DNA of 64,000 nucleotides from contig OZ316897.1 of assembly GCA_973895155.1 (NCBI GenBank), forward strand, positions 9,176,001 through 9,240,000. Reading direction: 5' to 3'. The stretch is from Marsupella aquatica (lineage: Eukaryota; Marchantiophyta). Of this stretch, positions 35,061-48,752 are shown piece after piece (the first letter of the stretch is position 1; every line of letters begins with the position of its first letter). The notes below the pieces were generated by a model. It was not told the DNA's origin, made no database searches, and saw only the letters and a program-made list of their open reading frames with translations. The position numbers and the translations under genes are program-made.

Positions 35061-38000
35061 ATGACAGAGCTCGATGAAGCGCGAGCATTCTTTGCTTCAG
35101 CACCGGCTCTGCGGGATAGAGAAGCTACAGTTTCCAATGTGAATGCATTCTTGAAGATTCAAGCTGTTGATGGCTCGGGTATGCTATTCAACACTCGAAC
35201 CCTTGGGAGCAAAGTATGAATGAGTAGCCTCGACGCATTGCCTATACTTTCAAAGCGACTTCAATCATCCATATATAAATTTAACAACTCTAATTTAGAG
35301 TTCAATTTTACATTTAATCTTTTAAACAAAATCTGAGAAAGGACCTATCTGGACAACTTATTACAACCAACTAGCAGCACAACCAGACCTATGGAGCATC
35401 CGTAACTCAACTATTGACCAGATTCTGGTATAGATCCTGTATTTTCGCCATGCCAGGGAATAGAAGACAATGACAACGGTCTATCTACTTGGTGAAAGAG
35501 CAATTGTGTTTGTAAAAGACATCTAACCATCGTTTATTTTGAATGCCATTTACAGAGAATTTCCTCCCTGATTGGGTGCAACCGGAAAGGAGAGTTGTGT
35601 GTGTGACCTCTGGAGGGACTACTGTTCCTCTGGAGCGCAGATGTGTTCGTTTCATCGACAATTTCAGTTCGGGGCATCGTGGAGCTGCTTCGACAGAGTA
35701 AGAATTAGCTCTTCTCAGAGCCTGTTTGGTCCAAAATTCATCCGAAGAACATCAGTGTGCTTAAGTTATGTTGACATTAGTTGGACTTGATCGTGAAAGA
35801 TCTCACACGGTAAAATTGCTTGGTGCAGATATTTTCTTAAAGCTGGATATGCTGTGATATTTGTGACTAGAAGGTGTGTTCTGACGTTTCCTCCTTTTGC
35901 AAGATGAAGTGCATAGATTCTATATACGTTTGTTGAACTTCGAAAATACCATAGGCGGTTTGCGATGCTCTTATTGTTTTCACATGAGCTCTTGGCTATA
36001 GGTTTTCAATGGATTGCCAGCAGAGAGTAATGACTGTCACAGTACGGGACAAGTTCTAATTGTTTACTTCTCATGCTTTTAGAAGACTCGCATAGGAAGT
36101 TAAAATTTTGAAGTGATGTGGTTATGGAACTTACAGAAATTCAGCACAACCTTTTTGTCGAGATTTGCCTGCGGATCCTTTAATTACCTGTTTTGAGCCA
36201 GCTGAAAATGCAGGCATCCGAGGTGTGCACACTCTCTCTCTCTCAACTAATTAACTGATTCATTCACGCATCCAATAAAATCTTTGTTAAGTTGGTCTAT
36301 TGTCACTCAGTACTATTCCGGGTATCAGATTGTGTTCTTTATGAGTGATTTTAATCTTCACTGTACATGTACGATTTCCCTCGAAGTTCATCCATTCATC
36401 AATTATGGTATGTTTATAGATAACAATAAAGAAATGCGCTCGTCTATGTATGTATCAGGAATATTGTGAACAGTATCCCCCCTCTAGCCATCCTTTGTAT
36501 TCTTATGACCAGCGAGTTTATTCTTCCCGTGGCTCTTCACTGTCCCCGTTCTTTCGAGCATAAAAAATTCACCATTTACATGTGCAGTTTAAGCATTTAA
36601 GCATTCAATGAACTGCAGGTTGATGTTTGAGTATAGAACCTTCAGAAGTCTTCTGGTCAGTTTGGCAGAGTCCAAGTCTCAACCCTTGTGTGTTCTCCAT
36701 CTAAGCAGACTCCAGATCTGGAGATCACGATGTGACTAAGAGACTTTTGCAAATTCCGGCTTACAAAAATGCTTGTCTTGCATAGACTTTCTAACCGGAT
36801 AGCTCAGATCAAATGTATAATTTCCTTGGCAACGTGTTCATGTTATGCTTTCTCTTCCCTTTCCTTGGCAGAATGTGAAGTTAGCCCCCTCAGTTTACAT
36901 CACTCCTTTCTGGCTGGCATCAGAGCTTACACGCCTTCCTTACCTCTGAAATGTGCAGCTGCTTCAACTTATTCCGGTGTTGTAAATCGAGCAGTTCAGG
37001 AGCACTACCTGGTACTTGATGAATTTTGTTTAACAGTTGTATCTTATCTTAGTGATTTGAACCTTGTAGTCTTGATGTCATAGAAATTGTCCCTCATCAA
37101 AATAATAAGGTTAGAGTGCATATAGCAACGTGTTGTCATTGTACTGTTCCTTCAAGTACATCTTTGTCCTCTCTCGTCAGTTGTAAGACAGGGCGTTCAA
37201 ATTTGAAGGAAAATGCTACTCGCTGACTTTTTGAGTCAAGTGTCTAATGATTGGAAGTGGATTTCATCTAAACAGGCAGTAAAGAGTGGAGACCTTCTCT
37301 CTTTGCCCTATACCACATTATTTGAATACCTCCAGGTAACGTCTCGTTACAATACATTTCACAGGATTCTGATTGACTTTAGGAAGTACTACATTCTACT
37401 TTCAGTGAGAGGGACGATAACATTGTAGCTGTTGCCAACACATAGTGTATGAGAATGCAAGCAGACTAAGTCCATATCGACGCGTCCTGTAGATTCTGGA
37501 GATTGTAGCGGAGGCAATGAGGAATTTGGGCAGACGTGCCATGTTCTACCTAGCAGCTGCAGTCTCCGATTTTTATGTTCCTTGGGAGACCATGGTAAGA
37601 ATCCCCAATCCTAAATAACGTTCAGTACGCCATGCTTTGATTTGGTTCTTGAGTGGTAAGTCTCATGCTTTGAGCTAATGTTCAGTACGAGAACTCCCTT
37701 GCAGTAGATCTTATATAAATGTTGTGATTGCGAAGCCAGTTTTCGTATGCCGTTGACCCAATCGTCTAGAACACACTGGACAAACTGCCATGGAACGCAC
37801 AAGTAGCATTTAGAAGAGAAAGAGCTTAGACCAACCACAGATCAGAGGAACGCTTCACCCCCAATAGAGCCCTTCACTTGGAGAAGCTGTAGTTTTCCTA
37901 CTGTTATTGTTTTAAATAGTTAATTGTACGTTCCTGAGATGTAGTGACGAGGTGCTGACATAGAGATCAGTTTAGAGGGAATCATACCTGGCTTCAAAAC

Positions 38001-39545
38001 ATAATTAATCCTCTTGCCCTTACGGTCTCCACTGCTGCCACTTCATATCAGTGACTGCTAAAATGGAATGCACATTCTGCTACAGGCTGTTCACCAGCCT
38101 TTTACACCAGCTGTGTAAGAAAAGCAATAACAATACAGTTTTCGGGGCAAGATGCAATATGAAGCTGTAATTTCAAGCAAAGATGAGGGTAGGTCCCCGG
38201 GTAGGAGCCCCAACAACGATCCCCAGGTCCTGATATACGATTGCGCGAGTCAATACTAAACCCTCATAACTGCCTCGGAAAATTAAGGGCATTGGGCTTT
38301 CCTAAAATCGAAATCCAGGCCACCAGTTCAAATTCATCTAAGCATTAGTTTAATTGGTAAGTTGTCATTCTGGGTCTCAATGTTTAAGTATTCTGTTGAT
38401 TGATTTCCACAGGAGGAGCACAAAATTCAATCGGGTTCGGGCCCGTTGGCTATGCAGTTAGCTCAAGTACCTAAAATGCTTCCTATTCTCAGAAAACATT
38501 GGGTTCCAGATGCATTTTGTGTCTCTTTTAAGGTACCTCTCGTGTCCTTTTATCTGTCTCATCCTTGCGTACAAATGCCAAGAAGCTGATCATGGGACTT
38601 GCAAGTCTTCTGTGTTGTGGCCTTCTAACAATAAGAATTGACGACTGGTTGGACTCGTCCTTGGTAGCCATAGTAAGTATGGCTTTGTTTAGAACTCTCA
38701 GCACTATTGACTAAAGTTTAAAACAATGTCATGAAAAAAATACTCTCGTTTATCTACAGAAGGCCCTCTTTATAAGCCAGCAGTTGTTTGACCTGTGCGA
38801 ATGGCTTTTCAGCGAGTACAGTCTTGAACACAGAAGAGGCAATAGAATTGAGGGAGAACGAAAGTTTAAAAATTATAGCAGAGCTTCAGTACAACACAAC
38901 AGCTGGTGTTTATTAAAGCCGCGGATTGTGGCCTTGGCTTCCTAGATATGTTTTGAGCCCACCGCAAAGGTCTCCGCTGTCTAAGCTGCACACCTCAAGA
39001 ACCTTCTAGTAGTGGCATAACTTTGCCAGATTTGCAAAGTCTACATGGTACTCTCTGGAAACTTTGCAATGTTTGAAGAAAGCGAAGTAGTAGGGTGTGA
39101 AAATGCTATGGCGCAATTGTTGCCACGAGCTTTCTCTCTTCTCACAAAGAACTCATTTCGGGGTCCCGCTCATAAACCAACAGAATTCGCTGTTTGTTCG
39201 TTTTACGTTCGAGTGTTGAGATGCAATGCTTGAATTGTACGTGCTCAAATAACATGGTCTGGGTTTCTGATCTGGACTTCGCAGCTGGAGACGGACACCA
39301 GCATTTTGTTGAAAAAGGCGAGATTGGCTCTGGAGAAGAACAACATGAATGCAGTAATAGCAAATGAGCTTGTGACTCGGAAGCAGAAGGTGACCATTGT
39401 AACCAAGGATGGAGAAACTGTTGTGGAGAGGAACGAAGCAAATCCAGATGTGGAGTCCCCAATCGTGGCCTTTTTGGTCAAAGAGCAAACAAGTCACATG
39501 AAAATGGGTGACCAAAAACTTTCATCCGTGCCAGGACATGGTTGA
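35061..39545 (+). CDS. PPCS: Phosphopantothenate-cysteine ligase (CoaB-type), 9 exons
   Basis: Exons: 35061-35178, 35556-35697, 35829-35873, 36137-36222, 36959-37011, 37276-37335, 37493-37594, 38413-38532, 39285-39545; 987 nt, 328 aa, all phases consistent. The protein follows Arabidopsis AtCoaB along its length: N-terminal [11 protein letters not shown] region, nucleotide/phosphopantothenate segment [20 protein letters not shown] then [46 protein letters not shown], and the C-terminal [12 protein letters not shown]. It joins 4'-phosphopantothenate and cysteine in the second step of CoA synthesis from phosphopantothenate; plants have it as a separate polypeptide from the decarboxylase (HAL3). 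The eukaryotic enzymes commonly use ATP. Cytosolic by family. The start is the first Met in a conserved acidic leader; no transit peptide is evident. Confidence 0.96.
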
Positions 39546-42389
39546 ACAACTTCTCATCTAATTCTCTTGTAGCTCTCGAGAACACAAAATAAGGATATCC
39601 TGTTGACTGAGCGCTCAAATAATCACCTAAGCTGAACATAATCTAGCAGAAGCCTTCTTCTCGGCCGATCTCACATGCAGCCCAAGTTTAGTCACTCGCC
39701 TCCTAATGTCCAATCTTGGGCTATTTGAACTTCCATCCCCCAAGCGCGCTGCAGCATTGAAAGTCATAAAAATTTGATCGGTGGTCCTCAGAGTACTCAT
39801 TGTGAAGTGTCTGTCAGGCCGGTTTATGAGAGCATTTGATTACTGTTCTCATTCTCTTCGTTCCTTCAAAAGTTAATAAAGAGATTCTTGGGAGTGCTCA
39901 TGAAAAGCTTTCAGTTGAACTTTAACACGGAAACTCGAACTTCAATAGGAAACTTCGGAGGTCTCAGTTTTTCCAAATTAAAGGCTGGACAAAGAAGTTT
40001 ATCGGTGCTGGTCATTATGAGGGAGGACATAAGAGGGATTGATTACAATGTTCTAGACAATTAATTGTGTGAACTTGAAGTGGTGAATTTCACCCAGTGA
40101 ATGTTCGTTTAGTGTTTTCCTTCATTTTTCGTAACCTACGAGAAATATTTTCTTCTGTTTTTGTGAAATTCCAATGCCTTTTTCCCCAGGAATGCATAGA
40201 TGCGGTGTTGTTCACAAATGCATACAAATTGCAGGCAATCCAAATACAATGAAGGCATGTTTTTTCTGAAAGACGATGGACGAGGGATTCCTGGAATTTG
40301 AGAGTGGGACTGAGAAAACGGGCTCCTTGTTGCTATATCGGTGCTCTTTTCAGCTCAAGGGCTCTCGTGACGGTCATGTGAGACAGGGTGTATGATTGCT
40401 GTATATATTGAAAGCAGCATTCACAGTAGTGAGTGAAAAACTGCACCAAACGTACACAATATTGAAAATTCTAAGGAAACTGCGCGAAGGCTGCTCGACC
40501 GAACGTCAACTACTGTACACCTTGCATTAGTAGACCGCAACAAAAACAACGATGTCACTTGCGAGGTCCACAGAAGATCTCTGAGGGTGTCAAATATAAG
40601 CCTTTCTCAAATTCAATTGACGAATCGATGATGCACTTTCCCATACTGCTGCAAATATCTGCAAATTCTGTGAACATTAATTTGGCGGAGGTGGTTGAAT
40701 TCATGAGTGACCATTGGATCATGGGATCTTCGAATTGGTAGACATTTTTGGCCAACCAGAGGATCCAGAGCTGGTTACATTTTCAGTTGAACTCAACTCC
40801 ACCATTGGTTCGTTCTCACGGCCGTACGTAACTTCAGCTCTCAGATGACATTCCTAACGCATGAGTTTCAAACTCGACGTTTAGTCTACATCATTTTCCA
40901 GCCCATGTCTTCGCTCTTGGTTAGTTAGTGAGTGAATACAGATCGAAATCAATTTGGCCACCTCTAGCAAGCCGTCTTGCATGACGAGTATATTGCCCGC
41001 AATCGACACCTGCGCTAAGTAACCTTGCCACCAAGTCTGACCCCGCGCTCCCAAGTTTGAAACAAATACGGTCAACACATTTGTACTGAAGCTGCATTCG
41101 CAGTGGGCAGACTGAGATGCACGTCAATCTGGAAGGACTGCCAAACAAGGAGTGTTTGTACGTCGGAATTCTGACTGCCATAGACTTGACTCTTACAGGT
41201 CAATGCAAATTCCGTAGTCGACCGAAATCAACGATTCCATTCTAGGTAACCAGCAGGTCGGATTAAAAACTGACAATCCAGCAACTTTCCTTGGGAACCG
41301 AATGGAGACAATTGTCCCATCACTAACGGTACAGTCATGTAGTCTTGATTCTTAGAGGTCAATTGTACGCAAAATCCCAATGATTGATCAAACAATGACA
41401 AACCAGCAACAGTCCATGTGCGCCGAATTCGGTCAATTGTCACATCACTAGCGCTAGGCAGCTTGAATTCTATCCACCATGAGACAAATCTCCGGTCAGC
41501 TGCGCTATGTGTACGTCCTTGCATTGTGCCATCCCATTTCTCCGTAAGTTCACCGCAGCGACAGATCGAAGACAGTTCATAGAGCCATCATTCGATTCGT
41601 TTATACAAAGCAGTACCGCAGTACCGCACACAACAACCATGCATTGGCCTGCGTTTCATCGATGCACGGCAACATGCAGCCAGCGAATTAAGTTTGCGTG
41701 TCAAGCGGTTGTCAAGGGCGCCTTCGAGCAATCTAGCCATAAAACCCAGGCTGTGATATCGAATCGAATTCATGCGAGACCGTGCAGCCCAAACAGTCAG
41801 ACAGAACTATTTCTTTCTCGATCAGGAGGTCTGACCATGCGTCATTCCTATCGTATCGAGGTAAGAAGTACGGTTTCTGTTAGATTACACCAGCGTTGGC
41901 CTCGATGCATGTAGCCGTCGAAAATTGGCAGCCGCAGGTCAAGGTTAAGACAGGATCGATTCCATCGAATTTAGCAAGACTTCATGTGTGCGGGACTGCA
42001 GGTGGGCCGACCAGCCGGCCGCAGACGGACGAGGGCACGAGGCATAATGATGGTTTTTCCCACGCCATTGAATTGACTCAGACATGCATCGTACCAAGAG
42101 CCTCATTCGACGCATGGCAACAATGCAGTCTCATTGCATGGCCGTGCTGGGGCCAGGACTATGAATTCCACTCTGCAAGACACGACTGATTGACGAGACT
42201 GATTGATGAGCAGTGAGGAGTGGAGTGATGAGGTCCCAGACTGTGCCCGAGCGACGAGAGTATCAGAGGACAGACATTACTACTTTCCATTACATCTCAC
42301 ACTGCCAACGAAACAAAAAGCTCCAAATCGAGGGACCATATCTCAAAGGCAGGAGACCCAATAAAGTGGAGAAGCAATATCATACTCGC
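39546..42389. other. Intergenic, no supported gene
   Basis: Starts with the PPCS 3' UTR. From about 41250 to 41470 a phrase around CAAC(A/T)TTCC../CAATTGTC(C/A)CATCACTA recurs twice in diverged form. Overlapping ORFs at 41507-41914 and 41896-42189 (+) have no recognisable motif. Confidence 0.4.
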
Positions 42390-42565
42390 AAAGAACAAAA
42401 AGCTCGCAAAAAGCTCAATATTCAAGGACAAGATCTCCAGCTCGCAAAAAGCTCAAAATTGAAGGACAAGATCTCGATCGAGCTCGCAAAAAGTCCGAAT
42501 TGAAGGACAAGATCTCGAAGCAGGAGACCCAATAAAGGGGAGAAGACCCAATATAGGGGAGAAAC
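42390..42565. repeat. Short tandem repeat with AAGGACAAGATCTC core
   Basis: The unit CTCGCAAAAAG(C)TC..A..GAAGGACAAGATCTC occurs about three times, with period roughly 37-40 bp, followed by a doubled GGAGA(A)GACCCAATA(A/T)AGGGGAGA phrase (about 42525-42565). The first element GGAGACCCAATAAA also occurs just upstream at 42352. Confidence 0.8.
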
Positions 42566-42799
42566 AAGGGAACGATCTGACAGATGATTGTTGTGTGCTT
42601 TTGTAGTACCGTGGTGATGAAAAAACGTGGTACGGTTTCTTTTTGTTGCATTTCTGAGGATCTGATCCGCATGCAGTCTGTTGTTTTGCTGACTCGCCGA
42701 CCAAAATCTCTCCCACATTTGGTGACATGCATTCGCTGTTGGACTTGATGCTTGCTGCATGGCAACAGCTCCACCAAGGCCAAGCATTGCCATGCAGCC

Positions 42800-43215
42800 A
42801 TCCAACTTTTGGGGTATCTATCTATCTGATAAAGGGCTGATAACGCGCTGATAAAAGGGCAACCAAAAGCTAAGAGATGGGGCTATCAAAAAATAGGATA
42901 AGGGCTTGGTGTCTGGAGGTTTATAGAGTCCAACTTTTGGGGTATCTATTTATCAATCAAAAGCTAAGACAAAGGGTAATGACGAGCTCGGATACCAGTT
43001 TATGGTCTAGTAGAGGCTTTTTGGAGTCAAGTCTCTACATTGTGGGGGGCATAGCTTCCATTGAGGGTGGAACTGGAAAAGGCATAATGGTCTTGACCAT
43101 ACGGTTATGAGCAAAGCTCAAGAGTTCAGGTTAGTCTGTAATATTTGCATTGTATTCATCATATAGTTGTGAGCAAAGCTCAAGAGTTTGGGTTGGTCTG
43201 TTTGTTAGTCTGTAA
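42800..43215. repeat. Two pairs of short direct repeats
   Basis: CCAACTTTTGGGGTATCTAT appears near 42803 and 42929, each followed by (C)AAAAGCTAAGA. Then GAGCAAAGCTCAAGAGTT with GTCTGTAATATTTGCA appears near 43110-43150 and 43170-43224. The 43216-45700 stretch beyond is AT-rich, with several minus-strand ORFs (43544-44031) that I cannot assign, and an inverted AATAATGATATTT/AAATATCATTATT pair at about 44303-44356. Confidence 0.6.
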
Positions 43216-45702
43216 TATTTGCAAATCGACTAAAATTGATGGGTCACACTTTGTTTTAGCATACCTTAGTGGTTGCTAGGTTCAATTTTGGTCTCCATTT
43301 TGGTGCCCACACAAAAATGTGATGTTTGAAAAATAGCAGGTTGGAATAATATGCAACGGAAGTTTCTGGAAATGGGAAGTACATTAAATTCCAGACACTA
43401 CAACCTGAAGAAACTTGTATGAGGCAAGTTGCCCCGGAAAATGGTGCTTTTGTTAAAATTGGCGGCAAACTCATGTTTTGGCTGGGTATAAGCAGAATAC
43501 CAGGAAAAGAGACTGAGAATTTGTTTTCAGAAATTTCTTATGGTCATAGGCAAAAAGTATGGAAATGAAAATTGAGAATTGCAAACCAAGTTACCTGCTC
43601 ACCAATATTTTGAATCTTTTGTAATGAACAACTATCTCTAATATTGCAATTAAACCAGGGGTTTTCCCTGCCTAAAAGCCAGTTTGGAGGTTTCTCAACG
43701 ACGGTTTCCATCTCTAAGACCCAATTCCCATTGCAATCCATGTATTGGGGAATTTCTTGTATTAGTGATCTTTCAATTTCATGTAGTATAAAGTACATTT
43801 AAGTGGACAGAACACTTGGAAATGAACAATTGTGATAAATCTAAAAGCAAAATCTGGAAATAGCTGGTCAATTTTGTACTCTGGTTCTTGTAAAGCCCCC
43901 TCTAGTTTAGTCAACTCCTTTGTACTCCTTTCAAAGGGTGTTGGAGAATGCACCATTAACGAAAAGGGTGACTCCATAGCTTTCACATCATAGCGCCTTT
44001 CTATGCAAGATGCTGTACTACTACTGTACACACAAAATTGTACAGGTCACTAGAGCAGGCTTAATCTCACAAAGCGAGAATTTATAGAGCAAAATGATTC
44101 TTTGCGAGTGGAACCAAGCATTTTGCACAGAGTGTACTCGGGATCAAGTCTCATGACAATTCGTGAAAATTCACATATTAAGTACATGTTCATAATTTGA
44201 TTTGATTCTTTGGGGGAATGCATAAGAGGAGTAATTGAAAAGCACTTCCATTCATAGTCGTTTTGAGATTTTGAGCTAGTTCTCAATACTTGATATAATC
44301 ATAATAATGATATTTTAATTTGTTGTTCTATTATATTATATTATAAATATCATTATTAGTATTGTATCTTCCCAAACCATTGATCTATGAAAGACAAATT
44401 TCTACTCTAAATTTGATGAAATATCCTCCCAAACCATTGTTCTTATGAAGTTGATGCTCAGATAGATCTAAAGGTCGAAAAAAACAGTCCATCTAGGTAG
44501 CAGTGGTCCATATGAGTTTTCCTTTAATTGTAATGGTCCATCCTGGCTTGTTTCTCCAACCTTTGCAATATGAAAATAGTTTTATCGTGAAATAAAGTGT
44601 CTAGTTTAAAACTCACAAGTCCCAATTAAAATATACATTTTTCATAGATTCCATGCAAATTTCGTCGATTCCATGCAAATTGGATTTCGTAAATTTCAGT
44701 CCTGCGCAGATTCCATGCAATTTGAATTCAACAACCCTATCCAAACAAGGGATATTCGTAATCCAGACAGTCTTTCTCCCTAAAATTTACTCTAGTGAAA
44801 CTGACTGTCGAAAAGACAAACTTGAGTACTTGACGTGAGTCATCATTTATTGGTGTAGTTCAGCTACTATATGTAATAGGGTCCAAAAATAGACCCAAAG
44901 ATACTTTTGTCAAAAATATATACGGACTACAATATTGGATTGCAATATTGTACTTCAGCACTAGACTTTTATACACTTCCCTTGTTCTAAAGAGACCAAA
45001 ACAAAATCAAATGTATTGTATGATGTATATGGTATTTGTATTGCAAGATCATGATGGCTCACGCAGGCAGATGAAAGAAATGAGGGGAATATTGATGAGG
45101 GGGGCATTTAATGATTTGTGTTTACTTCATTTTTTGTTCTTTTTCATTTTGTTTAATACTTGCTCCTTATAGTTCAGTCTAATGTGACAAACCCCCTTTG
45201 GTCAACGGCATGGTAAAAACAGCTATCATCCTACAAATGCGAAATCTGTGAAAATTAATTTCGCAATCTCGGTGACCATGAGTCATCCATCACTGTTGCC
45301 GACGAGGACCTGTACTGAGGACTATCAGATTAAACGCAAAAAAATATATCATTTATTCCAGATTTCAGTCATGCAAAATTCAAGCAGTGTTTTGTGACAG
45401 AGTGAAAGAAATTTATAATGGATATTTTGTAAATATTCAAACATTTTGATTTATAACAATAAGTGCTGTAGAATATTTTTAAATAAAATAATGAAATATA
45501 TTGTAGATAGATTACCTATGGCACTCTGTTCTAATTTGAACTGTAAAGATATGAAGGTTTGTGCAGGCATGTGTGAACCTGATTGTCCCCAAGTGTACCT
45601 GGTCATTTCTTGGCCTTCCTGCTCTCCTTCCCGGTCACTGTCCTGCCCTGCTTCCCAGTTTGGTCTGGCTCTCCTTTCCGTCAATGGGATCACAATTGTC
45701 GC

Positions 45703-45785
45703 AGGCCAACCCTTCACAAAAATGGCAACATCTCAGACCAAGATGGCCAACCCTTCACAAAAATGGCAACATCTCAGACCAAGAT
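45703..45785 (+). repeat. 41-bp perfect tandem duplication
   Basis: GGCCAACCCTTCACAAAAAT followed by GGCAACATCTCAGACCAAGAT occurs twice back to back. The surrounding ORFs (45446-45935) are not recognised. Confidence 0.85.
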
Positions 45786-46433
45786 GAAGGTTTTGCCGAT
45801 CATGAGGAAAGGCCAAGACTGAGACAGGAAGAAGGGTCGGACCGCTCGGAAACCATTGCAACTGCAGGGAGAGAGGCTGCAACCAGGGAAACACATGGGT
45901 TGCAGGGAAGTGGAGCCCTACCAAATCCCATTTGAGAAGAAGGGGCCTCATAAGGGGCTAGTTTCATTACAAGGCCCTCAAGTCTCGAGTTCCATTAGGG
46001 ACTCTCAAGCCTTCAAAGTTTGTGGACAATGACTTTTGGCCATAAACAAATGGTCATGAATTGTTTGTAGGGTTATGTAAAAGTTTTTTTTGTTTTTTCT
46101 CACTAGCCTCTATAATGACTTGTGGTCATAGTATAATTATGACCAATTTTTATAGCAAAAAAAGGTATGGACTAATGAATTTGACACTCCCTAATTTTTC
46201 TGTCCAACCTTAACTAGTAAGTTGATCGAAATTTTGAGATTTGAGAACCCTATTAAGTCAAAAAGTTTCATAGGTACAAATAGAGCTGATTGTCTGCCTT
46301 ACTGTTGACGGCCACTGTCAATTGCCGCACCATCATACACACCATCATAAATACATACGCAAGCAAGCATTGTACCCCAGTTTGACCTTGCCCGTCAAAC
46401 TGGCCGAAAAACTCTGGCAAAACGACAACCCGG

Positions 46434-46760
46434 CACCCGGATTCGGGAACAGTCCGGGCCGGCACAAGTTCGGGAGAGGTTCGGGCCGGGTTCAGGCCGA
46501 GTTCGGGAGAGGTCCGGGCCTGGGTCCCGGGGGGGGGGGAGCCAGTCCGGGGGGGAGCCAGTCCGGGGGGGCGGTCCAGGGGGGGTTCGGGGGAGCCGAT
46601 CTGGGTGGGGGAGGGAGGAGCCGGGTTCGGGGGAGCCAGTTCGGGAGAGGTCTGGGAAGTGCCTGGGGAGTCCGGGAATTGTCCGGGGGGGTCCCAGGGG
46701 AGTGCGGGAAGGGTCTTGGGGGGTCCGGGGGAGTTTGGGAGAATCTTGGCGAATATGCGT
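46434..46760 (+). repeat. G-rich GTTCGGG/GTCCGGG minisatellite
   Basis: About 330 bp of strongly G-skewed short repeats built on (G)AGAGGT(C/T)CGGGCC, GGGGGAGCCAGTCCGGG and GGGGGTCC.GGGG phrases, with several G-runs of 7-9. It stays open as a Gly/Arg/Ser-rich ORF (+) and a Pro-rich ORF (-); neither is likely to be a protein. Confidence 0.8.
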
Positions 46761-47360
46761 CAAACTTCCGGTTTTGGGGCCGTCATTTGACGGTTTTACG
46801 TGCCTGGCAAGATGTCAAGTTGCCTGTCAGGTTAAACCGGGCATTGTACATATCAGGCGACGGTGATAATGACAAATTGTTGATGAAAATAGTACAATGA
46901 ACTCTTGCTAAGTGGACTCTCTGGGGAAGACAGATCTGGTGTGCACTAAACCAGGTGTTGCATGCCTTGATAAGCACACAACTCCAAGTGCTCTAGTAGA
47001 TAAGTGTGTTTCATTTAGATTCCTTTGTTACAGTGCGCAACAGTGCTTGCATGTGCTATGGACCTCTCCGTCAGTGAGTAGTGAGCCTCCTACCTCGTAC
47101 CCCTGCCCTAATTTTGTGCCCACACTCCTTAAGTGCATTCCATACTCTACTAAGAATGGTCATGCATTTATCTGTAAACAATATTTCAGGAGTTTATGAG
47201 CTTCCATATAAGCGCATACAATCACTTGTAAAGGGTAAGGGCTTATAAAGTTGTAGTTTAGTGAAATGATTGTAACCATGTGTGGGCTTAGAAAAATAGT
47301 TTAAAACACTGTTATCCCATGTAAGAAAAATGGGAAGAACAAGATAACATGCATTAATGG

Positions 47361-48190
47361 ATGGATTACGCGCTTAGCAAGGAACAAGAGTTCACTGTAG
47401 TGACAAGAACAATAATGCTGCTGATCATTCTGCTCGGCTGCGTCCATTGCACGGCCGACATGCAGCGAGCTGCACGGGAAGACGCGAGTCCAGTCCAGAC
47501 ACCTTCGAGTCGAAATGTCGAATCGAGTCTCGTCGGGTCGAAATTGGGGGCAGGTGGGGTTCGCATGAGCCCAGCAGCCAGCCAGCAATCGCAATCTGGA
47601 TCAGGGAGCAACAAAGTAATCAAACAAATTAATGATGCCAAAAAGCGGAGCGAGCATGAACGTGTGCAAGAATCGCGCAGTCCCACACTTGTGTTGTGCA
47701 AAACAGAACACGTACATGCAGGCGTACAGCGATGGCGAAGTCGTACTGGGGGAGCGATGATGAGCGCCGACGAGCCACAAGTTATCTGTCCAGCCCGGTG
47801 CCTGCATGACCGAAAGGATGAGGTACTGCTGACTAGCTGAGGGCCTTCGATGGCCTTCGATGAAGCGTGGCAAGTCGAGGAAGCGCGAATCCTGACGAAC
47901 AGACGAACAGTGCTCTGATTCTCTGAAGCACTTTGGCGAAGCTGGCAAGCCGTGCAAGCATGACTTGGAAAGTCCTTTCTCGAAGATGGCAAGCCACGGA
48001 AACTCAGCATGTAAAGCGCTTGTCGAAGATGGCAAGCCAATCACGGTGTCGATTGGGGCTCGAAGGAATCGAATCGGAAGTGCACCCAGAATTGGCAACA
48101 AGGCAAGCGATGGATTGGTGGCACGGAGACTGCACAATGGGAGATGAGCCAGTGGGAAATGAGCCAAATAGTAGTAAGTTTTGGTTCTAG
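47361..48190 (+). other. GC-richer block with overlapping ORFs on both strands, unassigned
   Basis: The plus-strand ORF 47361-47840 (159 aa) has an early hydrophobic stretch (IMLLIILLGCVHCTA) that could be a signal peptide, but minus-strand ORFs of 224 and 215 aa cover the same DNA, so ORF length alone is uninformative. A short repeat (TCGAAGATGGCAAGCCA) occurs twice at about 47982 and 48024. No family recognised. Confidence 0.2.
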
Positions 48191-48489
48191 TTTTCTCTTT
48201 AGTGGCGAGAATTCGGTAGGCCACAAGCCTTGGAAAAATCACTCTCACTTTGTCGGCTACCGGTTTACTTTCCCACCAACTGTAGTCAAAGAGACCGACA
48301 CCTTTAGCCAGAATCTAATAATAGGGGGTCTCAAAGCTAGTTAAGGCCTTTAACTCTCTATTATATGCTATGGACACGAAAACTTACCAAACTCTGAAAT
48401 TCATAGATTGGTCATATGGAATTCACCAGGAGTCACTCTAGAGGTGAGGTAACAGAAAAAACAAAAAAAAACTTTTATACAATCTTGTG

Positions 48490-48752
48490 AAAACTTTATG
48501 ACCATTCCTTTATAGCCGTAAAGACTTTTGTGATTTTTTTCTTTGTATTTCTGAGTGCATTCATTTTCCATAATGCCCTCTAACCAGGACATTACCTTAT
48601 TCAAATCCTATAATGAGTCATTTTATGACCATTCCTTTAGAGCTGTAAAGACTTTTGTGATTTTCTCTGTGTTTTTGAGTGCATTAATTTTCCATAATGC
48701 CCTCTAACCAGGACATTATCCTATTCAAATCCTATAATCAGTCATTTTGAAA
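48490..48752 (+). repeat. ~125-bp tandem duplication, related copy at 58.3 kb
   Basis: Both copies contain GACCATTCCTTTA.AGC(C/T)GTAAAGACTTTTGTGATTTT-type sequence and end CATAATGCCCTCTAACCAGG then ACATTA. Another member lies at 58310-58790, where it is interrupted by an insertion. Confidence 0.85.

Noticed and set aside
43544-44286. Minus-strand ORFs as an envelope or receptor gene
   Set aside because: The pieces do not join with consistent phase and show no recognisable domain.
46322-46900. 192-aa Gly-rich plus-strand ORF and 122-aa Pro-rich minus-strand ORF
   Set aside because: Both are translations of the G-rich minisatellite; openness follows from composition.
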